Positions 1 to 12,958 of a DNA stretch of 64,000 nt are shown in pieces (within the stretch, counting starts at the first letter, position 1; each line of letters starts with the position of its first letter). Under the pieces are notes generated by a model. The model was not told where the DNA came from and made no database searches. It was given only the letters and a program-made list of their open reading frames with translations. The stretch spans positions 2,542,001-2,606,000 of the forward strand of contig JAJFPB010000003.1 in NCBI GenBank assembly GCA_020881915.1, in the 5' to 3' direction. This DNA comes from Paramyrothecium sp. XJ0827 (taxonomy: Eukaryota > Ascomycota > Sordariomycetes > Hypocreales > Stachybotryaceae). The position numbers were made by a program, and so were the translations under genes.

Positions 1-2020
1 GGTGTACCACGGGCGGTGGAGCTGAGCTCGCTTGCCACGCTCACGGCAAGAAGGACATGATGTTTCGCTCGCGCGGTGTGTTTGTGGAGCTCCCGTCCCA
101 TGTGTCTCGTCCAATACTTTGGATGTTTTGTGATCAGATGGATGACAGGCCAGCACAGCTACTGCCGCCCATCGCAGGAACAAATGGCGTAGCTCGGGTT
201 CATGCGAGCATGCAGCTATTTAGTGAGAGTGGCTCCTCCTGTCTAGCCTGGAGAGCAAAACGCGACCTGTGAGTGGCTCACGCACCCCTGCGCGGTTCCC
301 AGCGGGGGAAATGAGGGTTGGTTATGCAAAACCAAAAGCTTGCGCGCGTTTACTAGCTTAGCTTAGTCTTGTTTGTTGATCTTAGATCCATGACAGCCTG
401 GGTGCACGCACATGCACATGGCCACGGAGGTAATGACGATTGCGCATTGTTTTGTGTGTTCGCAAAGGTAGTTGTTTACTTGAGCGACGATCAAATCACA
501 ATGCCGACGGATCTTAGTAGCAGTCTATCTGAGAAGTTTGCTGCCGGCATGCTTTTGTAGAAGTGCGTGAAGCGAACAGGTAAGATGAGACACTGAATGT
601 ACAATGCCATGTTCGTGGAGACTGGCATTGTCTCCATTGCCGCCGACCTTGGTATGGTTCCTTGCCATGCTGAGATGCAAGTATCTGACGGTACCTGCGT
701 TATCCCAGGGGGGGCTTGTGGGCAAGCTACAGGTAACCTTGCCATGCCTTACAGAGAGGGAGAGGTGCATTACATTTACGCTGTCATCCCTTAGGAGTGC
801 ATCGAGCTAAAAATGCATGCTTGGGCTTTGCTGTGCATGAAGCTCGAAGCTGGAATGCGGTTGGCGTAGGAACTCAATTGAATTTTCCACAACAAAACAA
901 AGACAGCACTTGTAGAGGGAACCAAGGCAAGCTATTTGCCCGCTCATATCCCCTTTCTCTATTGCTGCCGGCCCGCTTTGGAGGGATGCGAACCAAGGCA
1001 TCCCCTGCATGCCTGGTAAGCAGCTCCCCAAAACCGCTCCCACAATTCATCTCGTGCTCCACCCTAGCAGGCGCTACATCCGGGTACCTGGACTAACCCA
1101 GTATGTGGTACCTGGGAGTTGACATTGGCTCGTGTCCCCGAGGTCACGATTAAGCAAAAAATCCAATTCCATCAGGTCTGATCCTGGACCTTCGTCACCG
1201 TCATTCTCCTTCTCCTCGAGCCCTTCACCGTCTCGAGCCTTTTCGTAGGTCTTCTCGAGAGCTTCAGCAGATCACAGCTTTCCGCGCTGCTGGCTAGACG
1301 TCCTTTTTTTCCTCAGTTTCCCCCACCTAACGTTTTCTACACCCTCGGGTACCGCTCCTTCACGCCCTCCCTCTCTATCTTTTTGCGCGTCGCTCATTTG
1401 ATTAATCGCTTTTCCCATTCTCGCACAATCTCCCACCTGCGTTCGCAACCCCCCTCCACGGCTGTGTGACCTTGCAGTCCCTTTTCGAAGCAGCCCCAGC
1501 GTCCGAATCGCCAGGCCCAACGACAACCTCAGGTCCTTCTGGTAGCGGCTGTTTGCGCGCTTGTTGACACCAGGTCGTCTCCCACAACCTGCAACCGCCC
1601 GCTGCCCAATTGGGATGATCCATGAGCTTGCTGGCGCTGCCGCGTGAATCCTCCACCTCCACCGTGTCCGCTGCGTCCATCATCGACTTGGTCTTGTAAA
1701 TACCAGACGTCACCAGAGATTCACCATCGCCTGGCAACCCGTCGAGGGCGGTGTACCTACGACCCGAGCCGCGTCTTTGCTTTTTCGTCTCCATTGACCC
1801 CTTCGTTTCTTTTGGACTGTGGATGCGTCTTTGGCTTCGCTGCAGCTCGGCCTGCTCTTAATCTGATCGTTCGGCGACTTGTCCGTGGGCGAAACAGCGG
1901 CGCGCCGTGTGTTTGAATTGCGACCCTCGGCTGCTGTACCTCGAGCTCTCGACAGAACCGAACAGACCACCCTTGATGCACGCCATAGCTTGGTAGATTG
2001 ATCCTAATATCGCCGCCACC
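1..2020. other. Gene-free region and apsA leader
   Basis: No convincing coding region was found on either strand; the open frames here are short and look like no family I know. The last 800 bases or so before the apsA start are rich in pyrimidine runs (for example around 1196-1260 and 1300-1400), as is common in fungal promoters and leaders. This stretch probably holds the apsA promoter and 5' UTR. Upstream of about 1100 I see nothing definable. Confidence 0.5.
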
Positions 2021-5000
2021 ATGGCATCTCTCTCCGACAAACCAAACTTTCCCGCTCCCGACGATGGCGGCAACGATCCATTCGTCTCGGGAACCCCTGC
2101 GCATGGCCACCACCGCTACTCTACCTTCGACGAGGACTTGTTTGCTGCCGGTCCCGGCTCCTCTCCTACCCAAGCGAGAAGAGCACTAGAGGCACACCTA
2201 TCGGAAACCGATCGACGGCTGGACGAGGCTGGCAAGCTAGGTACGGCGTTGGTCGCACAGCGCAAAGCTCTCGCCGAACAGCTCCAGGAAGTGGAAAAGC
2301 TACAGGCTGAGGGCGAGCTACAACCCGAGCTTCGGCAAAAGCTGGTAGATATCGAGAAGGAGTACAATGTACTGGCCAGGGAGTCGGCCAGAGTCTTTCT
2401 GCCGAAGCAGAGGGTGCCCAGTAACGAGGCCAATCCTGGATCGCCATTCGTACCCGAAGGCCGGAGTGGCAGGGTAAGCATCGGACCTAGCATTCCCGCA
2501 TTGCATCGCTAATTCTATTCCAGCGTTCCGTGAGCCCGCACAAGTTCGAAAGCCAAGCCACAGCGTCTCCCACAAAGCTGAGCGTGCCGAACCGGAAGAT
2601 TCGAAACCAGCCCTCGAACCGCGTCCATGACATCGAATTCGCCGCCGAGATCAGCACCTCCTTGATTGCCCAAGTCAGAAATCTACAGGCCTTGTTGGCC
2701 GAACGAGATGAGGAGGTCAAGGATCTTCAGCACGACAAGTCAAGGTTAGAGGTAGAGACGGAGAACATGCAGCAACGCCTCAAAGTTCTTGACGAGAGTG
2801 AGCACAAATACAAGGAAGAAAACTGGAACCTTGAGACCCGCTTACAGGAGGTCGCCGCTCAGCAGAAGGAAGCAGCAGACCGAGAGAAGAAACTCGCGCA
2901 AGCTCTCAATCTTTCGAAAGTAGAGAAAAATGCGACCCAGAAAGAGTTGGATGAGGTCAAGCTTTCACATGCGAAGCTGGTGGAGGAACATGCAGCCTCT
3001 GTCAAACACCATGACATTGAGCTGGGTACTGCGAAACGCAATATCGTCATGGCCGAGGGCGAGCGCGCCGCGATGCAGCGCAAGATCGAAGATTTGACCA
3101 GCCAGAATACCGAGCTTGCCAAAGCCGTCTCCGCACAGCGAGGACGGGCGATGGAGCGCGATCCTGCTGCTGGTACCAGCGACGAGGACTTTGAGACAGC
3201 CACCGACAATGCTACTCCTGAACATTCACCACCGCCTTCCCCAATCAAGGGCACACCGAGACATTCCATGCTCGAGACGGAAACCATGAAGACATCGTTG
3301 CTCCACGCGCAGAGGACCATTCAAAGCCAGCGCAGTTTGATTCACCGCGAAAAGACCGAGAAGCTGGAGCTTAGGCGCCTCATTCAGGACCTTCGTGACG
3401 ATTTGGAAAAGGCCAGAACCGAAACCAACGGAAGTGGTAGCAACCGTCGCAGCCGCAAGGTGGAGTCTAGAGAGTTCAAGAAACCTCCCCGCCTTCTTGG
3501 AGGCTTCCGATCGAGCCGACAAGAAATCCTAATGGACGACCCTGACTGGGAGGATCACCAGGACCTCTCGCCTCGTGCATCGTCTGCCAACATTAGCCCC
3601 AGTATTCGACAATCCATCGAAGCTTCACACGCAACCGACTCAAGTGACCACTTTGATACTGCTAATGAGGCAGGTGAATCGGCGTTTGAGACGGGCTTTG
3701 AGACGGCTTTCGAGACGGCCAATGAGCGAGGCACCGAGACTGAGGATTTCCAGACCACGCATGAGGATCTTTCCGGAAGTGATGGTGCTGCGACCGAGAC
3801 GGATACTCCTTCTCGAGGATTTGGTAGAATGAAACGCCCCCCCAGCTTGATGCCAACTGGCATGTACAGGCACCAGTCGCGGGAATCATTGCACAGCACA
3901 GCATCAACATCCGCTGATGAGAACGACACTTCGGAAATGCGAACACCCGTTGGAACTATATCATCCCAAAGGAGCCGTTTCCGCCTAAGCCGTGGCCCCT
4001 TCACCCGCAGTATCCGCCAGCAGAGCGAAGAGCCAAACCTGCGAAGTAGCCCAGCCAGCTTTGCCAGCAGTGTTGGCGGTACTCCCCAAGCGGGACAGAG
4101 CTTATTTGCCGAGCTGCAAGATCTTGGCAGCGATGATGATTCAGTTGCCGCTGGTGGTGTCGGCACTCCCAGTCGGAGGAGTGCTCGATCTGTCACGCCC
4201 GGGTCGACTCGTCGTCCACTGTCGCCCCCGCCTGCCGTTCCTGCGCTGCCAAAGGCCGTCATGGTTGACAGTGGAATGATGACAGACCCAGTCGAGATCG
4301 CAGTTGAATCCGGCAACCGCATTTCCGTCATTGGCCCTCTGCTCGATGCAGACAGTGCGAGACCTAGGACCATGGAGTCAGTCGTTGGATCAACGGCGAA
4401 GCGCGCCTCCATGTCCTGGCTCAGCATCCGTGAGGATGATGTTGAACATTCCCGGCCTTTGTCCACCTTTTCCTACAGCGATGCGAGTGCGCAACATGAT
4501 ATCGACATGGACGCGAGGCTGGCTGAGTTCCCCATCCCTCCCACATCCGCCTCACGCGATGCTCTTCCGTCACTCAGCATTTCTTCAGTGCAATCAGAGC
4601 ACATTGAGCCACGTGAGGTGGTGCCGACGCCACCGGACCTCAGCTTTACCCACCTTCTTGTGGAGGCTGTAGAGCCCGAGCCGGTACCAGAGGTTGCTCC
4701 TCCCACGCTGGGCTTATCCTCGATTGTGGCGGAGGGATTGGAGCCCATTGCCGAGCCTGAGGTACCGAAGCCCGACTTGACGATGACCTCGCTGGTCTCT
4801 GAGGCGGTAGAGCCCGTCGCCGAACCCGAGGTACCAAAGCCTGACTTGACGATGACCTTGTTGGTCTCTGAGGCGGTAGAGCCAGTTGCGGAAATACCCC
4901 CGCCTCTGAGTATGACCACAACAATTATTACCGAGGCTGTCATTCCAGTCCCTGAGCCTGTAGTCCTGCCTCCGGCTTTGACTCTGTCAGGGATCCAAAA

Positions 5001-8000
5001 GGAAATAGTGGAACCCATTGCAGAACCCGAGGTGCCGGCACCTGCATTGAGTCTGGCACACATCAAGTCAGAAACTGTCGAGCCGATTTCTGAGCCTGAG
5101 ATTCCCTTGCCTGCCCTCGACTTCACGAGTATTCATACAGAAGTGGTTGAGCCGGTTGCCGAGCCTGATGCTCCTCTACCGGCTCTCAATTTCACAACTA
5201 TCAAGACGGAGATGGTGGAGCCTATTGCTGAGCCTCAAATTCCACCTCCGGCGCTGAGCTTCTCCAACGTTACCGCGGAAGCTGTCGAGCCTATTGCTGA
5301 GCCAGAGCCTCCTGCGATACTAGCCCCAGAGCCTCCAGCTCTGAGCATGTCATCTCTTATCACCGAGCATGTCGAGCCTGTGGCAGAGCCAGAACCGGAG
5401 CTGGAGACTCGTGCTGCTGCTCTGCCGATCCCTGTACCAATTGTATCCACCCCTGAGGTACCAGATCTGGCTTTCTCTTCCATTGTCGCCGAACACGTGG
5501 AGCCTGTACAAGAACCCGAAGTGGTGGTTCCTCAACCACTGTTGGCCCTTGGTCCGATCCATGCCGAGCACATCGAGCCTAAAGAAGAGCCCGAAATAGT
5601 AGTGCCTCAACCTCCTCTTGCCTTCGTTCCGATCCACGTCGAGCATGTCGAACCTGTGGAAGAGCCCGAGGTCAAGCTAGTGCTGCCAACCCTGGCCTAC
5701 ACTGGCATTGCTACAGAGCAAGTGGAGCCGATTGCCGAGCCAGAAGTACTGCCACCACCATTGAGCGTCTCCCGTGTCGTATCGGAAGACATTGTTCCTA
5801 TCCCAGAACCAGTCGTCTTGCCGCCAACCTTGGCACTCTCGACGATTGCCACCGAGCATGTGCAGCCGGTGGCTGAACCTCAGGTTAAGCCTCCAGCTCT
5901 GGCTATCTCGACACTTGCAGTCCAGGATATTGATCCTATTCCTGAACCTACGCCAGTGCAGCCATCCTTGGGCTTCACTAACATCACAATGGAGCATGTG
6001 GAGCCTGTGTCAGAACCTGAGCCCCTCCCGCCAGCATTGGCCATCTCTACAATCGCTGCCGAAGCTATCGACCCCGTCGCTGAGACTCCTCCAGCAGCAC
6101 CTGCGCTGGCTCTATCGACAATTGCTACTGAGGTCGTGGAGCCGGTGAGCCCCAAAGCTGAGAAGCCCGTTGCACGAAACTTCGGCTTTTCCGCCATCGA
6201 GTCTGTTGAGACACTGCCCATCACACCCCGAAGCCCTTGGAGAGAAGCCTTCATTTTGCCTAGGGATATCGGATCATCATTCACTGGCAATGAGGCTTTA
6301 GTTACACCGGTCAGGGCTGACGCCTTAACCACAGGCAGAGGAAGAGGACGCGACTCAACGCCGATAATAGCAGAAGACGAGACGAGCCAGCCATATCGGG
6401 ATACTGCGGAAACTGGAACAACTGACGCGCAGCAACCCTTCAGGGAGGTCTCTGCAAACGCGGATGCCCGAGCTCAGCGCAAGGCTGCTGCGCCCACAAC
6501 TGATCAAGGCGCGCAGACGGCGCTTACTGCTGATGAGATCGATCAGATGGTTCAGTCACGATTGCGTTCACGGACTGGCCATGAGAAGAACTTATCGATT
6601 AGCTCTGCTGGTACGACCGGGACCACAATCCATCATCCTAATGAGAGGCTGGGGAGCCCAACTCGCAGCATTCGCAAGCCTGTTGATGATGCAGTGTTTG
6701 ACGCCTCACCTACCAAGCGACCAAGCAGTGCCAGCAGCCAAAAGACGAGCATCCGAGACGCACCGCCTCTGCCACCTAACCATCGCGAAATCATCGAAGC
6801 AGCACGCACAGGTTCGGCTCACGGCAGTCAGGCCAACATGGGACCTCCACTCTGGCCAGCTTCTGCAATGAAGAACCGCCCACAGACACCAAGCCAAGGA
6901 AGGCCAATGTCGCCGGCGTCCCTCACACCTCGCATGGCTCGAGCTGGGTCTTCGTTCGGCAATGCCGAGGTGCAATCCGTTTCCAAGCTCACGGCACGAT
7001 CTAGGCAGTCTTCGGTGTCGTCCTTTGCTTCTGAGCTAGACAACCGATTCAATATGCGAGCCGGAGGCATGCCGTTCGATGCGAATGGTTTTGGACCCAA
7101 CACGGACCCACGCATGATTCAGGCTATCACCCAGACAATGATCGGAGAGTTCCTTTGGAAATACACTAGGAAGACGGGTCGTGGCGAGATGTCCGAGAAG
7201 CGACATCGTCGATACTTCTGGGTCCATCCGTATACCAGAACCCTCTACTGGAGCGACCAGGACCCGTCTACTGGCGGCCGCTCGGAGCTCAGGGCGAAGA
7301 GTGTCCCCATCGAGGCTGTTCGAGTTGTGACTGATGACAATCCCATGCCGCCTGGCCTCCACCGCAAGAGCTTAGTCGTCATCTCGCCTGGACGCACCAT
7401 CAAGTTTACTTGCACGACTGGTCAACGGCATGAAACATGGTTCAACGCGCTGTCCTACCTCTTACTTAGGACCAATAACGAGGGTCAAGCCGACGCGGAG
7501 GAGCTAGCGGAAAACATCACAAGAGAGGATGTAGATGAGTTCAATCCTCAGGTCGGGCGCACTCGCCCGGTCAATGGTACTCGCCGTACTCCTCCATCTG
7601 TCTCGTCATACAATTCGAGGACCAGCCGCAATGAGCCGCAGTCACCCGCCGATATGATGTACAGCATTCCAACTCTCGTGCCCTCAGGCCAAGTTCAGGG
7701 TCAGAGGCCTACAAACATACAGAGATCCTCGTCCGGTACCCTAAGCAAGATCAGCGGGTACTGGAAAGGTAGCAATTTTGGGAGCCTCCGCGGCCGGAAT
7801 CCCAGTGGCCATCAACCCAGCATCTACGAAAACGACGAGGTTCACGACAGTGCCGAGGACCTTCGAGAGATGATTGAGCGACAGGACAGGGAATCTGACA
7901 GATTAGAGAACGTCAGAGCCTGCTGCGATGGTAAGTATCGACACAAACATGTTGAAAAATGAGACTAACGCTTGCGCAGGCAAACACGACGTTGGAACTC

Positions 8001-8095
8001 TGCACCACATCCTCAAGAAGGGGCGACACTCACACGCCCATCCTGGACCATCTACTACCCCTACGCCAATGGCTTCGATGCGATCACGTAGTTAG
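2021..8095 (+). CDS. apsA: Nuclear migration cortical anchor, ApsA/Num1 family
   Basis: Three exons are predicted: 2021-2473, 2524-7930 and 7980-8095, giving about 1991 residues. The ATG at 2021 has a strong Kozak context (GCCGCCACCATGG). Order of parts: a short N-terminal region with a helical segment at about residues 50-130; a coiled-coil-rich stretch at about 200-350; Ser/Thr/Glu-rich low-complexity sequence; an array of 23-residue Pro/Glu/Val repeats at about 840-1360; and a C-terminal PH domain (Mcp5_PH type) at about 1680-1805, starting near MIQAITQTMIGEFLWKY. Family knowledge: ApsA (Aspergillus) and Num1 (yeast) sit at the cell cortex, bind membrane lipid through the PH domain and anchor dynein for nuclear movement. 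The domain order and size fit that family well; the function here is inferred from it. The 3' intron (7931-7979) splits a Gly codon. Confidence 0.9.
4597..6150 (+). repeat. Tandem 69-bp coding repeats inside apsA
   Basis: About twenty consecutive units encode a degenerate 23-residue motif, roughly VEPIAEPEVPxPALSLSxI followed by xTE. Units starting at 4741 and 4810 are almost identical at DNA level, while most others are diverged. This suggests one recent duplication on top of an old array. Num1/ApsA proteins are known to carry internal repeats of variable number. The array also creates spurious open frames on the minus strand. Confidence 0.85.
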
Positions 8096-9299
8096 AGATG
8101 TTCACATCCCCAATAGTGACACAAAATAGCCCAGGCCCGATGCGGCCTGCCTGCCCACCTCCTCATGACTTCCTACAAGTCACTACTCATTCGTTATGAT
8201 CAAACCCAACTTACGGACTACTTAACGATATCAACGATATTTCCTTAAAACGTTCCTGTCAACTTGTTCTTTACACCTTTCGTTTACATTTTGCTCGCCC
8301 TACGCAAATGAGTTACTCAACTGTTCGGCATTCAGCGACTATCAATTTTGGCGATCGCCTAATTTCCTTGACGTCTTTTTTTCGACGGGCCACGTCCCAC
8401 AACAAAACAGCCGCCCCTGGCACACAGTTTCCTTCTCTGTCCGTTTCATATCTAACGAACCATATCAAATTCGAATCGGCTCCGCACCTTTGCGGCACGG
8501 ACGCTGCGCTGTCCTTTTTCACATAGACATTTGCTTTCTGAAACGGGATGGGGAATTTTCTACGTGTGAAAGCTCAAACTGGCCATAATAGTACTCCGAG
8601 CCAGCCCCCGCCGCACTAATCTTGTCTTGACTACGTTGTAATTAAGATTGTCATAATATGGGACTATGAGCCTGGGTGTGACAAAGCTGTCAAGAGAAAG
8701 GAGCAGGGTAATGGAGCAGTGTCTTTATGTAAGAGGTAGAGGAGATATTGATGATGGAATGATATTCTACTTTCTCTCACATTTCACAGCGCCTGTGAAT
8801 CTCCTGAGCATGCTCACCCGTACGTTAGGCAACAACTGATGGTAGCTGGTTGCTTGCCCAGTTGTCCTGTCAAGCTCAACTGTCCAGCTGGTAGCAGGAA
8901 GAATTGTCGTCAGCCTGAACTAGGTTAAGTCGCACGCATGCGTCTAGGTGTCTTCATGGATGCTCTTAAACAATTCGGGTATAGTCAAACCTGGGGAATG
9001 GCAACTTTATTTTCACGGATCTTTTTTAGCCTTGGCGTCATGCTTTGGCTAAGTATTGTGTTGATCGCGTGCTGACTGTAAAGTGCCCGAGAAAGTCTCC
9101 AGATCACACTAGGACGGCTCTTCTAGGCGAGGACTATAAGTAAGGCCTCGAGAACTCATGGAATGGAAGGTTTGATCTGTGTATGACCGTTTCCTTGCCG
9201 TGACATAATCGAAAAGGCACAATTCCTCGTTCTGTTACAATCACAATCATTGGTGGCGATCGTGACAATAACCGTGTAAGTGGCTAGCTCGGCATCAAT
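8096..9299. other. Intergenic region
   Basis: Contains the apsA 3' UTR and the promoter of the next gene. Small frames near 8308-8526 are open on both strands but resemble nothing and lack splice partners. No RNA gene, repeat or mobile element was recognised. Confidence 0.4.
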
Positions 9300-10041
9300 A
9301 TGCGTACGCACCAGCTCCTTCAACCTCTTGCGGCGGTCTCTTTCTTTTCGACTGTCTGGGGCGTCTGCTCGGCGCAACCTACGCTAGAGAAGATCTTTAC
9401 CGCCAAGTTCAACATCGGTGCGTCCATTGATGTCGGGCAAGGGCCGTACGGGTATCGAACCGTGGCGCCGATTGTCGGTGGCTCCTTCGATGGACCGGGC
9501 ATCAAGGGTGAGCAAACTTTGTGGCCCTCTTCTTTCAGTTTCGTCTCTTTTCATTCTCTTCTTGTTCTTCCTAAAATGCGCAGCTGACGAGTCGCACGCA
9601 GGAAGCATAGCGTCGCTCGGCGCGGACTGGGGCCTGACGGACAAGGCGGGCAGGTTCATGGCGGACATCAGGATGCAGCTGCAGACCGACGACGGGGCGC
9701 CGATCTACATGGCAGTCACGGGCGTCCTGCAGGAGGGCAACAACCTCCACAGCCACGTGCGCTTCGAGACGGGCAGCGAGAGGTACGGCTGGCTCAACTA
9801 CGTGGTGGCCGTCGGCTACTCCACGCTGGACAGGCCGCCGCCGCCACCGCTGTCGTCGACGTTTGACGTGTACAAGGTAAGCTGATTGTCGACGGTGGTG
9901 TGACCGAGCATAAGATGATGTTTTATTCCTCTGTTTTGTTTCTTTCTTTTCTCTCTTCTTCGCTTCTTGTTGAGTTCGACGGCGAGGAAAGGGAAGCTGA
10001 TGCGCAGCTCGCAGGTTGTCTCTCCAAGCAAACATGTTTAG
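9300..10041 (+). CDS. Secreted DUF3237 family protein
   Basis: Predicted exons are 9300-9507, 9602-9876 and 10015-10041, about 169 residues. The start ATG opens a clear signal peptide: a charged tip, then LAAVSFFSTVWGVCSA with a likely cleavage after CSA. The body has DUF3237 hallmarks: GPYGYRTVAPIVGGSFDGPG, a GADW motif, then LQTDDGAPIYM and a RYGWLN segment. DUF3237 proteins are small beta-rich proteins of unknown function, so no reaction can be given. Intron 1 has two in-frame acceptors 18 bases apart (after 9583 or 9601); the second gives a family-like GIKGSIASLGADW junction. The third exon is uncertain, since an acceptor after 10006 would give a slightly different tail. Alone between apsA and a broken F-box gene. 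Confidence 0.65.
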
Positions 10042-10353
10042 GGTGACTTGGACAAGTCATGGCGGGAAAGTGGTTCAAGGCCAGGAAATTGTACATGAAA
10101 TGTGATGGCAAAAGTCCAAAATAAAACAAGTAAACAGCCCGCGAATCCCGTTGATGATTTGTCTTTGGAGTGCCTTGTATGGGTTCATCAGATGGGGAGG
10201 CCATCTAGGGTTGTTGCTTCCCCTTCATGTCCGTTCTGTCCCAAACTCAAAATCTACAAAACCAGCCGGCCATTTGGAGGAACTCGGACTCTGCTTCTCT
10301 TCACTTCACCCACACATCATATCGTATTATGATCATTACCAGGTGAAGACACG
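10042..10353. other. Short intergenic region
   Basis: Separates the DUF3237 gene from the broken F-box gene. Short plus-strand frames exist but have no recognisable content. Confidence 0.35.
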
Positions 10354-12086
10354 ATGTGGCTGTTCTGGAGGCCAAGAATTCGTATACCGGAACTTCGGAT
10401 ATGCATTTTATGTGGCCAGGGTTTTGAAGCCCCTTCATATTACTCTGCACCACCTGAGGAGGGTGGCATACTCATAGACCCGCCCGGTGTAGACAAGCAC
10501 GGGAGCTGGATGCGGGACTACATGAAAATTGGAGAGAACAGAGGCACTCTGTTACATTCCAACAGGTGAGCAAACAAACTTCTGACTTCTTCGTGTGCCA
10601 TACACTGACGCACAGTAAACAGGACCTGGATTTTCGATCCCCGGAGCCGGAACGGAGAAGATTCATCAAAAGGGTATTGGGAAGGAGGAGCCACTCCCTT
10701 CATCCTCACGCCGTAAGTGACGGACGCTTCTCAAACCCACGCAGCCCCTTCTTATGAGCAGTATAATGTACTAACGTGAGAAGTTACTAGGAGGATCCGC
10801 CTGGCCGAGTCCCGTGGTGTGCCATGTATCATAGACGCTGCTCGGAACTGCTTTGTCGCTATCTCGCCATCCAGGAGCTTCAAAAGGATGTTCTTTACGA
10901 AACCTTCAAGCGCTTCGCCCGTGACAAGAAAGATCTTCCCCGTCTTTGCGAGCCTTACCACGCTACTACGAACGCTACCACGGAGTCGAGAAGGGCTGAG
11001 GCCGACCCGCAATACACCGTGATCGACCCCGTCCATGTGCCAGGGCTGAACGAAATATTGGAGAGTCTGCTGGTGCTAGAGAAGCGTCAGACAAGCACAC
11101 CTTCTCCCGGAAGAGCAAAAGATCTGTTTCAGCGACTGGCTCCGGAAATGCAATTCCTCATCATCGAATATTTGACAATTGCGGAAGTGTACGAGCTCAG
11201 AAAGGCCTCCCCAGCATTTGCTCATCTGGAACTAAGCAGCGGATTCTGGCGACAGCGCATTCGACTGGACATGCCATGGGTTTGGGAGACAATTCCTTCA
11301 AAAGAACATGATAAGCTCGATTTGAAGCGTGCCTACAGCAGGCTATGGTGGGGAGCCCAGCCCGAGTCTCGACACCCAGAGCTCGCAGGGCTTTGCAATC
11401 GGCGCATGATGTAGGAGAGAATCTGCCCGATGTTCGCAAAGATCTACGAAGAGCTCGACTCGTACAGAGTTTCAAACCCATGCGATTATCCCATCCCTAC
11501 AACTCTGCAATACCACCAACCGTACAGAGTGATAGACCTGACTCGGGCGCCCGACGACGGCTTCTAGGAAGTAGCTACAGAACATCTGCTCGATGAAATC
11601 TCGCACCTGTCTACTGTAACGCCGTATGTGCTCCTCTCCTGGAGTAGTCAAGGTTTTTTGGTCAATGTCCGTGTCCGAAGGAATGAGGTAGCCCGCGACA
11701 TAGCATGCCAACAAGACGCCCGCAGAGGCTACAGCACAAACGTGATCGAGATCTCACAGGATGATTGGATTACAGGCTTCACCTTCACCAGTAGCATTCC
11801 GATAAGGGACGGTGACCCTGGTGGCGGCCGTGTCCAAGGTCTTGAGGTTCACTTCGCCAGAACGCTTCCCCAATGCTGGGGGGTGAGAGTTGGCGACCAC
11901 CGTCATGTTTGTTGCTGGCGCAAGGACGGGTTCTTGGTTGGTTGGAAAACGTACCGAGTGGACGAGGAGCTGGTCAAGATTGCTTTGTTGACACAACCAC
12001 GAAGCAAGGCACTGGGGTTGAGACGTATCAAGGATCGCTACTACGGCCGCCACACAATGGTGAGGTGCTCCTTTTGGCAGCACTGA
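10354..12086 (+). pseudogene. Broken F-box-like protein gene
   Basis: A readable fungal F-box-type protein runs through here but is interrupted. The ATG at 10354 begins an intact first exon with a Cys pair (ICILCGQGF), ending at a good donor at 10566. The second exon (10623-10712) reads TWIFDPRSRNGEDSS. From 10791 one frame continues with EDPPGRVPWCAMYHRR, an F-box-like segment (LFQRLAPEMQFLIIEYLTIA near 11127-11190) and a C-terminal part with DDWITGFTFTSS, up to a stop ending at 12086. Defects seen: the phases of exon 2 and the 10791 exon do not fit (off by one), and two in-frame TAG codons lie at 11412 and 11565 with coding-like sequence on both sides. F-box proteins are substrate adaptors of SCF ubiquitin ligases. 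An unusual splice pattern could rescue part of it, but I found none that removes all three defects. Confidence 0.6.
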
Positions 12087-12782
12087 AGTTGTCCAAGGAT
12101 CGTACAAGTCCTTAAGGGCTATAGCAAGGAAGTCTACACAGGATTGGATTCATCGTTTGTTGTATGATGTTGATGTACACAGTATGTTTGGCTGTCCGTG
12201 ACAGCATAGCGCGGCTTATCATGACAGCGAGAGTAGCATTTTGAAACAGCTCCTAAGAGAACATCGACTACCTTAGGTACGTAGCATTGTCGATCTGTTT
12301 CCCAATCTCATCGAGGAAGCGGAGTGCAATCGTTGGGCATGTGGTCTCGGCAACTGCGTAATGGATGACATCCCTCTCAGCCGTCCGTGGGGGCACGGGA
12401 GAAGCGCCACGACGCTCGAAAATGCAATAAACAAGGGAGCTGAATGTTCAGTCGGGTGCTGCAACGCGGAAGCTGCACCCAAGGTAAGGTAGCATTCCGC
12501 TTTGGAGGACGACTGTCGCACGGATGAAACGTCATTCGAGGCACTCTGCGTGTGTCTTTATCATGCAGTAGTCTATCTGCACCTACACGCGGCACCCAGG
12601 TTCAGCTACGCGAGGTCAGATACCCGAGATCAGCCATCCGAAGGTAACATTAGCCGACTCCAAAGTTGTCCCCGGTGAGTCCAAGTCAAGCAGCCGCTGC
12701 ATGGGAGGACCTCTCGATGCTGTTCTCTCGCCCTCCATGCCCATCCTCACTCTCATTCCCGCCCACAGCCTCTTCATATGAG

Positions 12783-12866
12783 CTTGTCGTTGAACTTGTC
12801 GTTGAACTTGTCGTTGAACTTGTCGTTGAACTTGTCGTTGAACTTGTCGTTGAGATTGTCGTTAAG
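12783..12866. repeat. 12-bp minisatellite, seven units
   Basis: Seven head-to-tail copies of CTTGTCGTTGAA; the first five are perfect, the sixth and seventh have one to three changes. It stays open in frame but matches no recognised protein. Confidence 0.95.
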
Positions 12867-12921
12867 CTGGTGCCTCGTGTCCCCCCTCCACCACGTCGTT
12901 TAGTCTCTGTCTTCTCTGTCT

Positions 12922-12927
<6 letters not shown>

Positions 12928-12954
<27 letters not shown>
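12928..12954. repeat. (TC)13 microsatellite
   Basis: An unbroken run of 13 TC dinucleotides plus a T, preceded by imperfect TGTCTTCTC units from about 12907. Likely length-variable between strains. Confidence 0.95.

Positions 12955-12958
<4 letters not shown>

Noticed and set aside
3555..5126. Long open frames on the minus strand inside apsA
   Set aside because: They mirror the Glu/Pro-rich repeats and Ser-rich segments of the plus-strand gene, have low-complexity translations and no family resemblance.
8308..8526. Overlapping small open frames on both strands
   Set aside because: Neither has splice partners, a good start context or recognisable content; most likely chance frames in the apsA 3' region.
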